From contig NC_063172.1 of the NCBI RefSeq assembly GCF_023159225.1, positions 45,823,832-45,887,831 on the forward strand: a stretch of 64,000 nt of DNA, in the 5' to 3' direction. Numbering within the stretch: the stretch's first letter is position 1; each line of letters opens with the position of its first letter. Below the pieces are notes generated by a model that saw nothing but the letters and a program-made list of their open reading frames with translations, had not been told where the DNA came from and did no database searches. The DNA comes from Perognathus longimembris pacificus (lineage: Eukaryota > Chordata > Mammalia > Rodentia > Heteromyidae). Of the stretch, positions 34,200-46,393 are shown piece by piece. A program made the translations under genes and the position numbers.

Positions 34200-35838
34200 A
34201 GTTACTGTCCTCAGCCAACTCTAAGGCTGGCAACACTCTTGATCCTACTTTCTGTTTTTGCTCCTTTTTCTTGGCTAGCTCTGGGCAGTTTTTTATCCAG
34301 TGCCCCTCCTCCTTGCAATAGGCACACTGATTCTTCCCCACTCTTGATTGGGGTTTGGGATTCTGCTCCTTACTTGGAGAGGAGGACTGTCTAAAGTTTC
34401 CTGCCTGCTCAGAAGTCAGGATTTTCCTGAGGTCCTTCTTGTGTTGTGTCTGTTTTTGCTCCAAAATTCTAGCCAAACTCCTTTCCTTAACTCTGTTCCT
34501 CTTTTCTTGCTCGATTCCACGTTCTTTGTCCTTCCTTTCCTGTCTTTGTTATTCTGTTTCTCTGTTATTAGAAACCTTTTCTGCCACTGCTACTAGATCC
34601 CTAACAGATTTTTCACCAAGCCTGTCTAGAGCCTGCAACTTTTGCTTTATTTGGCTTGATTTATGTAGGCAAACATAATCATCTGAGAAGATTCCTGGGT
34701 CTCAAGATCATATGGGGTGTATTGACTAAAGGCTTCCATGAGCTGCTCAAGGTATGCTGCTGGACTTTCACTTTCTCCCTGTCTAATATCATAAACTTTG
34801 GCCATATTGGTAGGTTGGCGAGCTGCTGCCTTGAGGCCTGCCAACAGAGCCTGGCGATAGACAAGGAATCGCTCCCTACCTTCAGCCGTATTGTAGTCCC
34901 ATGCTGGTCGGGTCTTGAGAAAATAGGTATCAATTAAGGCAGGAGTCATGATGGGCACTCCAGTGGGGCTGGGGATAAGTCTCCGGGCTGCTTCTTGGAT
35001 ACAATCTCTTTCCTCAGTGGTGAAAAGGACCTGTAAAAGCTGTCTACAATCATGCCAAGTGGGCTGGTGAGTGAAAAGTATAATTTCAAGCAAGCAAATT
35101 TAATCCTGGGGTTTCTCAGAAAAGGGGGCATTTTGAGCATGCCAATTGTAAAGATCACTAGTAGCAAACGGCCAGTATTGGAATTTTGTTGTCTGCCATC
35201 TGCATCCACAGGACCTATAGGGTGAAGGGGAAGGGCAACAGAATTATGAAGAGATGTAATTCTTTGGCGCCGGTGAGTTGACTGGGTGGGACCCTCCAGA
35301 GCGGAGGGCACAACTGAAACATCTTCCTCAGAGTCCTCCTCTTGTAGATTTAACTGGGGTGGGGAGTATGGAGGGGAAAACATTTCCTCCTCCATGCTTC
35401 CTCCCTGGAGGACAGGTGGGTACAATTTCTTCTCTTCCCTCTTGGTTTCTCTCTTGTCACCCCTCTCTTGTCTTTTGGGTGAATATTGGGGTAGGGGAAG
35501 GAGTGGAGGAGGGAGTCGGTAAGAAAGGCCATACCCAAGCTGGAGTGGCCCTGTCAACGAGTTCCCTCCAGGTGTCTATATAAGGAACCTGGTCTGGATA
35601 GCCCCGAGAGGTACGTCAATTAGGCATTGTAAAGTCCTGATCTTAACTATGTCAAAGCTCCCCTCAGGTGGCCAATTAGCTCCCTCAAGGGTGGGCCATT
35701 CTGACTTGCACAGGGTGATCCATTTTTCCTCTTAAGGGCCACACCTTGGTTCTGAGCTATCTCCTTGACCTCCCTCCAGTGAGCTAGGGTCAAATCTAGG
35801 GTGCTAGATGGAGGTCCCCAAGATAGAACGTTACCCAT
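34200..35838 (-). pseudogene. Proviral gag (matrix, proline-rich, capsid, nucleocapsid; broken)
   Basis: The likely start is MGNVLS, ATG at 35836-35838, with Gly2 for myristoylation. Matrix runs to a stop near 35647. A proline-rich region ([12 protein letters not shown] and a PPYSPP late-domain-like motif) follows at about 35350-35540. Capsid at 34647-35093 shows the major homology region (IRQGESESPAAYLEQL, then YTPYDLE). Nucleocapsid at 34198-34476 has a single CX2CX4HX4C knuckle (CAYCKEEGHWIKNC) in a basic context. Several frameshifts and stops break the frame between these parts. Confidence 0.92.
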
Positions 35839-36237
35839 AGCTCTGATCAGATACAAAAAAAACCCAACAAAACAATTATAACAATACAAAAGGAGGAAAA
35901 CACAGGCCTGAGAACAAAAAAAGCTACGAGTTGGAGATCTCCCAAGTTGGCCCACACCTCCTGCAGGGGTGCAGAAGGAGTGGACCCAAGTTCAAGGTGG
36001 GGTTCCAGGGGTCCTCCTTCAAGGGTGGAGAGTCTGGGGCATCCTCCAGTCTCCCCAGGATTGCCGAGTAAGCATGTCCGCTTCAACAACCCCTTCAAGA
36101 AATATGAGTCGGAACGGCCATCCTCAAAAAGGAAGCAAAGCAGACAAACAGACAAGCAGACAAATTACAGGACAGGACAAATGAACAGTGCTGTTTTCTT
36201 ACCTTTGGAGTCTGGGGTCTCAGGGGTCTCTGGGGAT

Positions 36238-36255
36238 ATCTCAGATAAAACCCCA
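36238..36255 (-). other. Primer-binding site, degraded tRNA-Pro type
   Basis: TGGGGTTTTATCTGAGAT on the minus strand, two bases after the 5' LTR. It matches about 12 of 18 positions of a tRNA-Pro site and the mismatches are mainly transitions. The better-preserved site at 21068-21085 supports the assignment. Confidence 0.7.
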
Positions 36256-36257
36256 AC

Positions 36258-36714
36258 TGTTATGCCAAGTCGTGAAAAGACCACCAAGAAGGCCACTGAG
36301 TCTCAGATGTTCCAAAATGCAGAAGCAGGCTTTATTCAGGCGAGCTGCAACTTGGGCCTTGTCCTACCCACCGACACAGCAGGGGTTAGGAGGAAGCCCC
36401 CAGCTGCGATTGCACAGAGCTTATAAAGGCAAAAAGCAAAGTTACAGCCATCAGGTATTCAAGCAAGACAAAAAACAAAGTTACTGCAATCAGGTGTTCA
36501 AGCAAGCAAGATTAGGACATGGCTACAAATCTGATTGGCTCAGGGCTTGAGGCATTCTGGGGCAGTCAGAGTTAAGCATTCCCAGGCAGTTAGAGTTCTT
36601 GACCGGCTGGTTCCCTAATAAGCTTGTCCTGGGTTTGCTCACAGGGTCTGCTTATCTTAGGTTTGTGTGGTAAAGTGGGGCCTGACTTAAAAATGGCTTT
36701 AGTCTGGCTCTTCA
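36258..36714 (-). repeat. 5' LTR of the provirus
   Basis: 457 bp, TGAAGAGCC at the U3 start (36714) and GGCATAACA at the U5 end (36258). The TTATAA box is at 36421-36426 and AATAAA at 36331-36336 (minus strand). It has two copies of the 39-bp U3 repeat. The 40-bp size difference from the 3' LTR is one repeat unit plus a single-base indel. Confidence 0.95.
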
Positions 36715-36718
36715 GTTT

Positions 36719-37780
36719 AACATCTGCTTTAAAGACACAAAGGAAGGTTTTCTGTTCTTGTTATTGATGTTTGTTAATCTTGGAGATTCTGTTAAATTCT
36801 GCTTGTTGTTGGCTAAATCCTAAGTTTTCTCTAGCACTGACCACATGGTGGACAATAGAATTGGTTTTAACAAGCACCATCTGGGTTTCATCAAGGTTTT
36901 TAAAAAAACAACAAAAATCTCTTGGAGGTAGAGTCCTACTCCCACCCACCCCACCCCCAGGTAATGTCTGTGCCGAATTCCTAGAGGCAGGGCTGGGTTG
37001 TGGAGACTCAATCTCCTGGTAACCCTGCCCCCACCCAGAACTCTGTAACTGCCGCCTTGCAACTCAAATACTCGAAGGTGAAGATGTCTTGCTGTGAGCC
37101 TGCTAAGTCTCTGATAGGCTCCGCCACCATTACGCCATTCCACGTGTCTGTGTTCTATCTGTGTCCTGTTTCCCATCTCCTGGACATTCTTTGATTGTCA
37201 TACCATCCCACTTCAGCTCCCCATTGGAGCTGAACTGGTTTTTCAAAATGTGGCTTCTACATTTCCTTGCCACATAATCTGTGAAAACTTTTGTTCGCTG
37301 GAAATTTTTTTTTTTTTTGCTTTCTAACTGAGCATGTGGTTCTAAAATATGGACAAAATATTGTCATTTTGCCCCTTGAATTCCAGAAAACTTACATGGC
37401 CAATAAAAAAAAAAAGCTAAGCATGCCCCAAATCTTGTGCACAAGTGCTGTCTGTCTGTCTGTGTGTAAAATATGTAAAAACTGGCATCCTGGTTTCAAA
37501 ATTACTTGTTTTTTTGGTTGTTGTTTTTTTTTTTTACTACTATTTCAACTTACTTTAAGTTTGTGTTAAACTGATCTTTGCAGCCTGTGGGTGGAGTCAC
37601 AGTAAACAGCCTGGAGGCAGTCCTGACTCTTATCACCAGACTCCAAGCCAAAAGAAAAAGTCCCAGGTTTTATACCCAAACTGATCATGTTTGGGTACAA
37701 GCAAATGTGTCTAAGAAAAACTCCAAAAGGTTCAAATATGAAGTACATTGAGATAAAACCAGTGTGTTATTCTTTATGTC
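36719..37780. other. Flank of the provirus, not recognised
   Basis: No gene recognised. Poly-T runs at about 37306-37318 and 37525-37536. A stretch at about 37577-37600 ('tgtgggtggagtcacagtaa') resembles 28970-28990, which suggests old ERV-related sequence here too. Confidence 0.35.
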
Positions 37781-39134
37781 AATCTATGCTAAAAGTGAAG
37801 TGTACATCTAATCCTGACAATTCTCTGGTATAGACTAAGATTTTGTTTCTCCATTTTTCTCCCCTGTGCCCTCATAAACTCTTTAAGATCAAGGGACCAG
37901 AGTCATTTTGGAATGAGTGTGAAAATGTGGTTGCTGACCTTGATTTTCTTGTGCTAGGATTGATACCTTGCTTTATAGGATGCAGGTTGACATGTGTGCT
38001 AGCTGCATAGACTGTGGCAGCCCTTGGCTACAGGAAGGTGCCTCCACAGTCTGTTCTCAAACTGCCTGGTTTCACTACTAGTGATTCCTTATTCTGTCCC
38101 TTTTGCATGGGAAACTGCGAGGGGAATCTAGGAATCACTGGTGGTGTCTCTGTGAAGATTTTGACAGGCCTAGAGTGCTACTGCCCTGGATCTGCCCACC
38201 CCAAGATTAGAGTTGGGTTTATAGCAGGCCTATTATGACAGAGTTGCAACTGAGACTTCAACTGTGCAGTAAGTTAAGACACATGTCTGTGACTCTTACT
38301 CCAAGGTTAAAAGAATCAGAGTTGTGTTTGGTGGCCACAGGTTTGCATTGGGATAGCATTAGTGTCTTCCCCCTCCATGTCTCAGAAACTGTCGTGGCTG
38401 CTACAGAGAGTGGACTTGGTTGGCTTTTGGTCTGTGTGGATTTTGTGACTAGAAAAATAGTTAAAGGCCCAAGCCTTCTATAATCTTTTTAAAGTTGTCA
38501 CCCTGCCTAAACCAGTAGGGCACTAGCCTGCAAAAGCCATAGTACTCAGAGTAAGCAACCAGGGAATACTGGGAGATTTCAAATGTCTTTAACTAGTCTG
38601 TGTAGAAATTTGTAGGCAACCCAGCAGGAGGTGTGACAATCTATCCAAGGGAATCTGAGAGATGCCACTACAGCCTTGCACAGATCCAACCCATCTCTCC
38701 TGCCTGCCTCCATCACACATGACTAACAAAGCCTGCTGATTCGGGATGGAAGACACAGCCACTTTAGATCCACTGAAGCTGAGACTTTTACATTGTCCTG
38801 ACCCTTTGCCCACTTCATTTTTATTCATTTGTGTTCTCTTCCACCTGCTGGCAATGTTAAATTATGTGATTTGGCTTTTATGCTATTTTGCAGTTAGATG
38901 CATTTTGGTAAATAGCAAAAAGGTGCCAAGTTTGGATTCTTGGCACAAAGCTAGTGGTGAAATAGCCCAAGAAACTCTAAAGTGTTAATCAGTTGTTGTT
39001 TAAATACTCCTAACACATCTACTGAGTTTTGTCATTGCAGAACTCTAGCAAGTATTTGTTGATCAATTCTCAACAAGTTAGAGGTAAGCTCTATTCCTAT
39101 TGTTCTCCTGTTTCCTTAATTGGAAATAAAAGGG

Positions 39135-39383
39135 CCTTTTATGGCTAAGACTCCTTTGATTTCAGTTCAAAGCCAGCCCAGGCAGATAAAAAGTTCCCTC
39201 TAAAACTTCCATCACCCAACTAATCAGCAAAGAGCCAGACTAGAAGCATGGCTCAAGAGACTCATAGTTATGCTGGAAGCTGCACTGTGGCTCAAGTGGT
39301 AGAGTGCTAGCCTTGAGTAAAAGTGCTTAGGGACAGTGCCCAGGCCTTGAGTTCAGACCCCATGAATGCCAACTGGGACAAGC
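39135..39383 (+). repeat. Composite SINE (B1 plus ID)
   Basis: Contains 'cagttcaaagccagcccagg' and a second half with 'tgtggctcaagtggtagagt' and 'caggccttgagttcagacc', as in the copies at 23856 and 27050. The B1 5' end is lost. Confidence 0.78.
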
Positions 39384-39615
39384 TATCCAAGCAATGAGCA
39401 CATAGACCCTCAGGACAAGGTCAGTCCTCACAATGAGGAAGCATGGAGAGGAGTAAGAGGAGATGAAGTTACATCCTAAAAGGAGTCACTTTAAACTTGC
39501 CCTTTCAAAATTAATCATAGCCAGGAGATCAAGAGGAATAGTTGCTTGCCCATCTAATATCCATACCTGTCCACTTTCCATCTGGACAGGAATTTGAATT
39601 CTTGCCTTTGTTATG

Positions 39616-39660
39616 TGTATATATATATATGTATGTGTATATATGTTTGTATATATATTA
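39616..39660. repeat. TA/TG dinucleotide repeat
   Basis: An interrupted TATATGTATG run. Confidence 0.9.
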
Positions 39661-40289
39661 GCCTCTGGCTGGTTGCTCCCAACCAGTCCACTACCCAGTT
39701 GCTCCCGAAATACTCCCTTTCTGCCCACAGTCCAGTTATTCCTTCTTTCTTGTAATGGGCCACAATTGGGTTTATGTTCCAAATGGAACTTTTCTAGCTC
39801 ATGGCCAGGGTGCGTTCTCCCATGTCGTTCATGTTAACTCGTCCTGTGAAGTTGTCAGCCTTTTGCCTGACCTTTTCAAAAGTCTCTTTTAACAGGATAA
39901 CATCCCTCCCCCAGGATGCCACCTGGGGACTTGCAGTTCAAGGCTATCCTATTACTACAGGCAACTGGAGGCTTTACTTACACTGCTCTGCTAGGCGCAG
40001 ATCTGGATCCAGAAAACTCCAGCTCCAGTTATTCCTTGATGTGCCCAAGCTGCAGGAGATAGCCAGAGGAGACCATGACACACATTGGCTCTGATAACCA
40101 TTCTCATGGAAATGATGAGGACCTTTACCAATGAAACTTCTTGGGCTGGTACCCAGCCAAACAATGTATCAGGGACCCCTGACTACTTCGCCCCCTTAGA
40201 GCAGGAAGTTGCTCCAGAAGAGACAACCTCCACCCATACTCCAAGCCTGGTACCCCTCCCCAGTTATTAGTAAACAAACAAATGGGGAA

Positions 40290-40553
40290 ATGTTAGCAGT
40301 TCACCTGCCTTAGGTCCTCAGCTCCTCCCATTAGCCCCCAGATCCACCCATACCTAATGGGCCACTCCTACTCACTATTAAGACATACCTACTTCCCCTT
40401 TAGCCCCAGAGAGAAGCTGCCACCTGGATAAGGTGCAGAGGCTATGTTGGCTTTCTCCCGTGGGAGATATGGCCCCACTAATAAACCTTTTTATGAACCT
40501 TCTTCTCCTGTCCGTGATTATCTCCACATGGTCCCCTGGGATGGCTGGGACAA
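40290..40553 (+). mobile_element. Short LTR (putative 3' LTR)
   Basis: Begins TGTTAGCAG right after a purine tract (atggggaaa) and ends GGCTGGGACA near 40553, giving TG...CA ends and a length of about 264 bp. An AATAAA hexamer lies at about 40481-40486, 70 bp before the end, as expected for R-U5. It is unlike the LTRs at 19331 and 29529, so it is another family. No 5' partner was found. Confidence 0.55.
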
Positions 40554-40659
40554 ATTCTTTCAAATATATGAAAATATTAATAATAAGTGCTCCAAACATT
40601 TATTGAGTAAAATTTTGTATCAGATTGAAAATTAATGTTTCTTTGGTAATTATTTTTAA

Positions 40660-43440
40660 GAAGTTGTGTTACAATTCTATGAAACCAGGATAAACCTTAT
40701 CCCAAAAGCAGGCAGGGACTCATCATGGAAAGAGAACTATAGACCGATTTCCCTCATGAACATTGATGCAAAAATTCTCAACAAAATTCTGGGCAATCAA
40801 CTTCAAAAAAATCATACAACATGATCAAACTGGATTCATCCCAGGGATGCAAAGTTGGTTCAATATATGCAAGTCAATTAATGTAATCCACCACATCAAG
40901 AGGAGCAAAGTAAAGAATCACATGGTTATATCTCTGGATGCGGAAAAGGCATTCGATAAAATCCAGCACCCATTTATGATAAAAGCCCTGGAAAAATTGA
41001 GAATCCAGGGAAGACTCCTGAATATAATAAAGGCAGTTTATGACAAACCAACAGCAAGCATAATTCTAAACGGTGAAAAGCTAAAGCCATTCCCTTTAAA
41101 ATCAGGAGCAAAACAGGGATTTCTGCTCTCTCTCCTCCTCTTCAACATAGTACTAGAATTCCTAGCCACAGCAATTAGGTAATAAGAAAGCAGAAAGGGG
41201 ATCCAAATAGGAAGAGATGAAGTTAAATGTTCTTTTCTTTCTTTCTTTCTTTTTTTTTTTTTTGCCGTCCTGGGCCTTGAACTCAGGGCCTGAGCACTGT
41301 CCCTGGATTCTTTTTGCTCAAGGCTAGCACTCTGCCACTTGAGCAACAGTGCCACTTCGGGCCGTTTTCTGTATATGTGGTGCTGGAGAATCGAACCCAG
41401 GGCCTCATGTATACAAGGCAAGCACTCTTGCCAATAGGCCATATCCCCAGCCCCCGAAGTTAAACTTTCTCTCTTTGCAGATGACATAATCCTATACCTA
41501 AAGAACCCCATAGACTCTACTCCCAAGCTACTAGAGCTGATCCAGAACTTTGGCAAAGTAGCAGGATATAAAATAAACCCTTAAAAATCAACAGAATTTC
41601 TATATGCTAATGACCAGAACACTGAGGCTGAAATCAGGAAAGCAACCCCTTTTGCAATTGCCTCAAAAAACATAAAATACATAGGAATAACCTTAACCAA
41701 AGAAGTGAAAGACCTGTAGGATAAGAACTTTAAAAACATGAAAAATGAAATTAAGGCAGAACTAAGGAAATGGAAAAACCTCCCATGCTCCTGGATTGGG
41801 AGGATTAATATATTCAATATGGCAATATTGTCAAAGGCTACATACAAATTCAATGCAATACCCAGTAATATCCCAACACCATTTTTCAATGAAATAGAGA
41901 AAGCAATCCAGAAATTCATATGGAACAATAAAAGACCCCAAATAGCAAAAACAATCCTAAGCAGAAAGAACAGTGCTGGAGGAATTACAATACCAAACTA
42001 CAAGCTGTATTACAAAGCTATAGTAATAAAAACAGCTTGGTATTGGCGCCAGAACAGGCCTGAAGACCAATGGAACAGAATTGAAGACCCAGAATGAACC
42101 CACAGAACTATGCCTACTTAATCTTTGATAAAGGAGCTAAAAAATAGTATGGAAGAAAGATAGCCTCCTTAACAAATGGTGCTGACAAAACTGGTTCAAC
42201 ACATGCAACAAACTAAAACTAGATCCTTATATATCACCCTGAACCAAAATCAATTCCAAATGGATCAAAGACCTCAAAATTAGAACAGATACCCTGAAAA
42301 CCCTACAAGAAGGAGTAGGAGAAACACTTGGGCTCCTTGGCACAGGACAGAACTTCCTTAACAAAGGTCCAGAAATACTAAAAAATCAAAGAAAGGTTGG
42401 GCAAATGGGACTGCATCAAACTGCAGAGCTTCTGCAGGGCAAAGGACATAACTTGAAATATAAACAGAAATCCCACAGATTGGGAAAAGATCTTCACTGG
42501 CCATACAACGGATAAAGGCCTCATATCTAAAATATATGGAGAACTAAAAAAATTAAATTCCTCCAGAACAAAACCTCAAGGAACCAACAGCCTCCTCAAC
42601 AAGTGGGCTAAAGACTTAAAAAGAGACTTCTCTGATGAGGAAATGAGAATGGCCAAGGGACATATGAAAAAGTGTTCTACATCACTGGCCATAAAAAAAA
42701 ATGCAGATCGAAACAACATTTAGATTCCACCTCCTCCCAGTAAGAATGTCCTTTATCAAGAAAACTAACAATAATAAATGTTGGAGGGGATGTGGCCACA
42801 AGGGAACCCTACTTCATTGTTGGTGGGCATGTAAACTGGTTCAGCCACTCTGGTACGGAGATTCCTCAAAAGGCTACACATAGAGCTCCCCTATGATCCT
42901 GCAGCCCCACTTTTGGGCATCTCCCCAAAAGACCACAAACAAGGACACACTAAAGCCACAAGCACAACAATGTCCTTTGCAGCACAGTTTGTCATAGCTA
43001 AAATATGGAACAAACCCAGATATCCCTCAGTAGATGAATGGATCAGGAAAATGTGGTACATATACACAATGGAATTTTATGCCTCTATCAGAAAGAATGA
43101 CATTGCCCCATTCATAAGGAAATGGAAGAACTTGGGAAACATCATGCTAAGTGATGTGAGCCAGACTGAAAGAAACATGAACTGTACGGTCTCCCTCATA
43201 GAGAATAATTAGCACAGGTTTAGGCTAGTCACAGCAGAGGATCAAAAGGAACTTGAACATTTATCTTCTATTTTCTACCAATTATATATTTAGTGGTAGG
43301 TAATGTTCTTTTTCTACTGTTCCTTCCCCCCTTTTCACTGTTTTTTTCTATATGATCTATATCTACTTATATATTTTATATGTATATCTACATCTATTTA
43401 CATATTTACATGTATCTTCTAATAAAGCCCTAATTCGATA
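40660..43440 (+). mobile_element. 5'-truncated L1, ORF2 RT to 3' end
   Basis: A LINE-1 fragment encoding part of ORF2, the endonuclease/reverse transcriptase of target-primed reverse transcription. It starts in the RT domain with [15 protein letters not shown] sequence (about 40665) and shows the Asp-containing [11 protein letters not shown] motif (about 40930) and FADDIILYL, the RT catalytic box (about 41475). The conserved C-terminal segments follow, including [24 protein letters not shown] and WRGCGHKGTLLHCWW (Cys-His region, about 42780). It ends at about 43425-43440 with an AATAAA. Frameshifts and stops interrupt it, and a SINE splits it at 41228-41455. Not functional. Confidence 0.93.
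41228..41455 (-). mobile_element. ID-dimer SINE nested in L1
   Basis: Reverse ID dimer with a T tract at its left and 'ggccatatccccagcccc' at its right end. It is inserted in the L1 RT coding sequence with the TSD gaagttaaa at 41219-41227 and 41456-41464. The interrupted L1 reading resumes right after it, so it is younger than the L1. Confidence 0.93.
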
Positions 43441-45289
43441 TTAGTTTATGTGTTTTCTTCTAAAGAAATGATTGGAAATAGATTAAGCTCTTCTTAAACA
43501 TGATCATCTTTTGAATCAAAGTTAGTAGGCAATAAGGAAAATACTATGCATATCATTTTGGGACAGTTTGTGCTTCAGGTTAAATATTCTGGACCCTTTG
43601 AGCTTGCTCAAGTCCCCAACCCAAACAAATAAATTAATCAGTGTAGAACTTTGTCGTATTTTAAGTCTCTGCTTGTCTGTGGTGAACACTTTTCTGTATG
43701 ATTTTAAGTTTCTTTTAGAATTATTTAAAATATATAGGTATGCATACGTATGTAAACTATATAAATATGGATATATAAATATAGAGGTAAGATAATGTCT
43801 ACCACTAACTTTTCTTTCCTTTTCTTCATTTCTCTTCCTCCAAAATTGCAACAGTTAAACTTTAATGGACAAAAGAAACTTATAATGTAAATAAATTAAT
43901 GTTGAGGGTAGGTTTAACAAAGTAATCATTCCTGAGATTATTTTGACTTGGCTATATATCAGACATTAATAGTATCTAGTCTGTGTACAAGTTAATTTTG
44001 TTAAGTTTCTTGAAAACTGTTATAGCTATCATAGTTTGGAAACTGTCATCAAACTTAATCTTCACATGATTCACTCCATCATAGTCCCAGCAGCCTTAGG
44101 AAAGGGTTTTTCCGTTTCCCCCTTTGTATATTGTTAATGAAAGATTTTGGAATTTCTCTTTTTCTGACAATGTGTATATTGTCAGTACACAACAAGCTGC
44201 TACGAATGCATGCATTGTAATCATTATTTTGCATATTATTACTCTTCAGAGTTTCTACTTGGACATGGACTTTAAGTTATAAAATAAAATGTTGGACAGT
44301 GATTTTTTGCAGTTTCAGAATGGAAAACTAATATGGAGAAAATGACTAAATAGATATTAAAATTTTAATGTATGATATCACCTGGCATAGAATGATGAAT
44401 GTAAAAGAATTATGCATATATCTGACAAATGGTGTGTAATAAGGGCAATGTAATGACAATTGAAAAACTGCAAAATATTGCTGATATACATAAAGGATAG
44501 GTATATTATGCTAATAGACAAGAAGAAACAAAATAGTATATTTATATATATTATACCCAATTAACTAGCTAACCTAACTAAACCCTAATCAGAATCCCAG
44601 TGGATGTGTTTTACTAGAAATTGACCATCAAATTCTCAGACACTATAGAAATATAAAAAACAGATTAGTAAACAAAGAATTTGGAAGATTTATAACATTT
44701 CACCTCCAAACCTATGTATTAAAATAAGATACCAGTTGAAACTCTTCCTTGATTCTCTTAAAATCAGAGCACACTCTCCAATTAATCTCTTAATACTTAT
44801 CTCAGAGTTCTGATGTCAATTTCCTAAGAATTCATGAGGGTTGATTTACTTTGTTTTTAATATAGTTGTACCATTTCTGAGATCTTGGGTTAATTTGGTA
44901 GAAGATGAAGAAAATATTTGGAGAAGTTATATAACTTGGCTATGGTAAATTGCCATTCAGATTTATCATCTTTCTCTCTTTTACAGGGAAATTTGTCTTT
45001 TGTTTTATATTCACTTTTATTCTATTTTCACTACAGCTTGGAAATCGAATGATTTATAGTTTCCTTCTATCCATCAGACATTAATGAAGTATGGATGACT
45101 TGAGTTATTGAAGACTCTAGAATTTTTGTCATGATGACGCATCTATTTTGTATCCCTTCTCTTCCTTCCTTCTCTTTCCTTCAATGTCTCTTTTCTCTTC
45201 TTTTGGTTATGCAAAACACATTTTAGGAATCATGGCTTTTCACGTCACCAGAATTCCCTGCTAAAAGTAAATACAAATCATACTTTCAA
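43441..45289. other. Unannotated AT-rich sequence
   Basis: No gene, RNA or repeat recognised. Short TATA-type runs only. Confidence 0.4.
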
Positions 45290-46085
45290 GTAATGTCCAG
45301 AGGAGTGATGTAGAGCTCTTCTTCATGTGTCTCTTAGCCATTCTCAGGTTCTCCTCAGAGAAGTCTCTTTTTAGGTCTTTAGCCCACTTGTTGCAGCGGC
45401 TGTTGGTTCTTTGAGGATTTGTTTTGGGGAAATTTAATTTTTTGAGTTCTACGTATACTTTAGATATGAGGCCTTTGTCTGTTGTATGGCCAGTAAAGAT
45501 CTTTTCCCAATCTGTGGGCTTTCTGTTTATCTTGCAAGCTATGTCCTTTGCCCTGCAGAAGCTCTGCAGTTTGATGCAGTCCCATTTGTCCAACCTTTCT
45601 TTGATTTGCTGAATTTCTGGGCCTTTGTTATGGAAATTCTGTCCTGTGACAAGGAGCCCAAGTGTTTCTCCTACTCCTTCTTGTAGGGTTTTCAGGGTAT
45701 CTGTTTTAATTTCGAGGTCTTTGATCCATTTGGAATTGATTTTGGTTCGGGGTGATATATAAGGTCTAGTTTTAGTTTGTTGCATGTGTTGAACCAGTTT
45801 TGTCAGCACCATTTGTTAAGGAGGCTATCTTTTTTCCATCTTATTTTTTTATCTCCTTTATCAAGGATTAAGTAGGCATAGTTCTGTGGGATCATTTCTG
45901 GGTGTTCAGTTCTGTTCCATTGGTCCTCAGGCCTGTTCTTGTGTAAATACCAAGCTGTTTTTATTACTATAGCTTTGTAATACAGCTTGAAGTTTGGTAT
46001 TGTAATTCCTCCAGCACTGTTCTTTCTACTTAGGATTTTTTTTTGCTATTTGGGGTCTTTTATTATTCTATATGAATTTCTTTGG
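45290..46085 (-). mobile_element. L1 ORF2 C-terminal fragment
   Basis: Minus-strand open stretch (45261-45812) plus preceding sequence that closely matches the plus-strand L1 at about 41915-42680. Shared landmarks are the TAWY-type motif followed by [39 protein letters not shown] and [10 protein letters not shown]. Neither the L1 5' nor 3' end is present, and the 3' side stops in mid-ORF at about 45295. Confidence 0.92.
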
Positions 46086-46279
46086 CTTTTTTTTTTTTTT
46101 CTTTTCAGGTTTGGAATGAACTGTGTTTTGGAGCTGTCCTTGGCTATGGTATAGGATTTCAATTTTCTTTTAGTTTCATTCAAAAAGGAAGTTATCTATT
46201 TTATTTTTAGTTGAAACAAGATAAGGTAATAAGAACATCTTTTCTTGGACATTTTTGTTGGAGGTCTGTCAACATTTTA

Positions 46280-46379
46280 TTTTTATTTTTTTTCTCAAAT
46301 TTTTATTATCAATCTGATGTACAGAGAGGTTACATTTTCATACGTTAGGCATTGGATACATTACTTGTACTGTTTGTTA
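46280..46379 (-). mobile_element. 100-bp L1 3' end insertion
   Basis: Only the last ~80 bases of the L1 3'UTR plus a T-rich tail. It is flanked by a perfect 14-bp TSD, ctgtcaacatttta, at 46266-46279 and 46380-46393, so this is a complete, extremely 5'-truncated insertion and not a fragment. Confidence 0.93.
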
Positions 46380-46393
46380 CTGTCAACATTTTA

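Larger units (their letters stand above)
29529..36714 (-). mobile_element. Endogenous retrovirus, ERV1/gammaretrovirus-like, env-less provirus
   Basis: A complete provirus on the minus strand: 5' LTR at 36258-36714, primer-binding site, gag, pro, pol, a non-coding 3' stretch, polypurine tract, and 3' LTR at 29529-30025. Both LTRs have TG...CA ends. The 4-bp host repeat GTTT sits at 29525-29528 and 36715-36718, matching the 4-bp duplication typical of gammaretroviruses. There is no env between the end of integrase (30622) and the polypurine tract. All genes are broken, so it cannot replicate by itself. Confidence 0.96.
37785..40289 (+). mobile_element. Degraded ERV internal sequence
   Basis: Stretches at 37790-37910 and 38535-38650 match 27838-28000 and 28120-28260. 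The right end runs into 'aaatggggaaa', polypurine-tract-like, immediately before an LTR start. Only short frames survive and none carries a motif I can assign, so I name no gene. It is interrupted by a SINE at 39135-39383. Confidence 0.5.

Noticed and set aside
34348..35583. Several plus-strand frames rich in L, F and S
   Set aside because: Shadows opposite proviral gag on the minus strand.
39801..40270. Two plus-strand frames (97 and 61 codons) considered as retroviral envelope remnants
   Set aside because: They lie just before a candidate LTR, but I could find no glycoprotein motif, so only 'ERV internal sequence' is supported.
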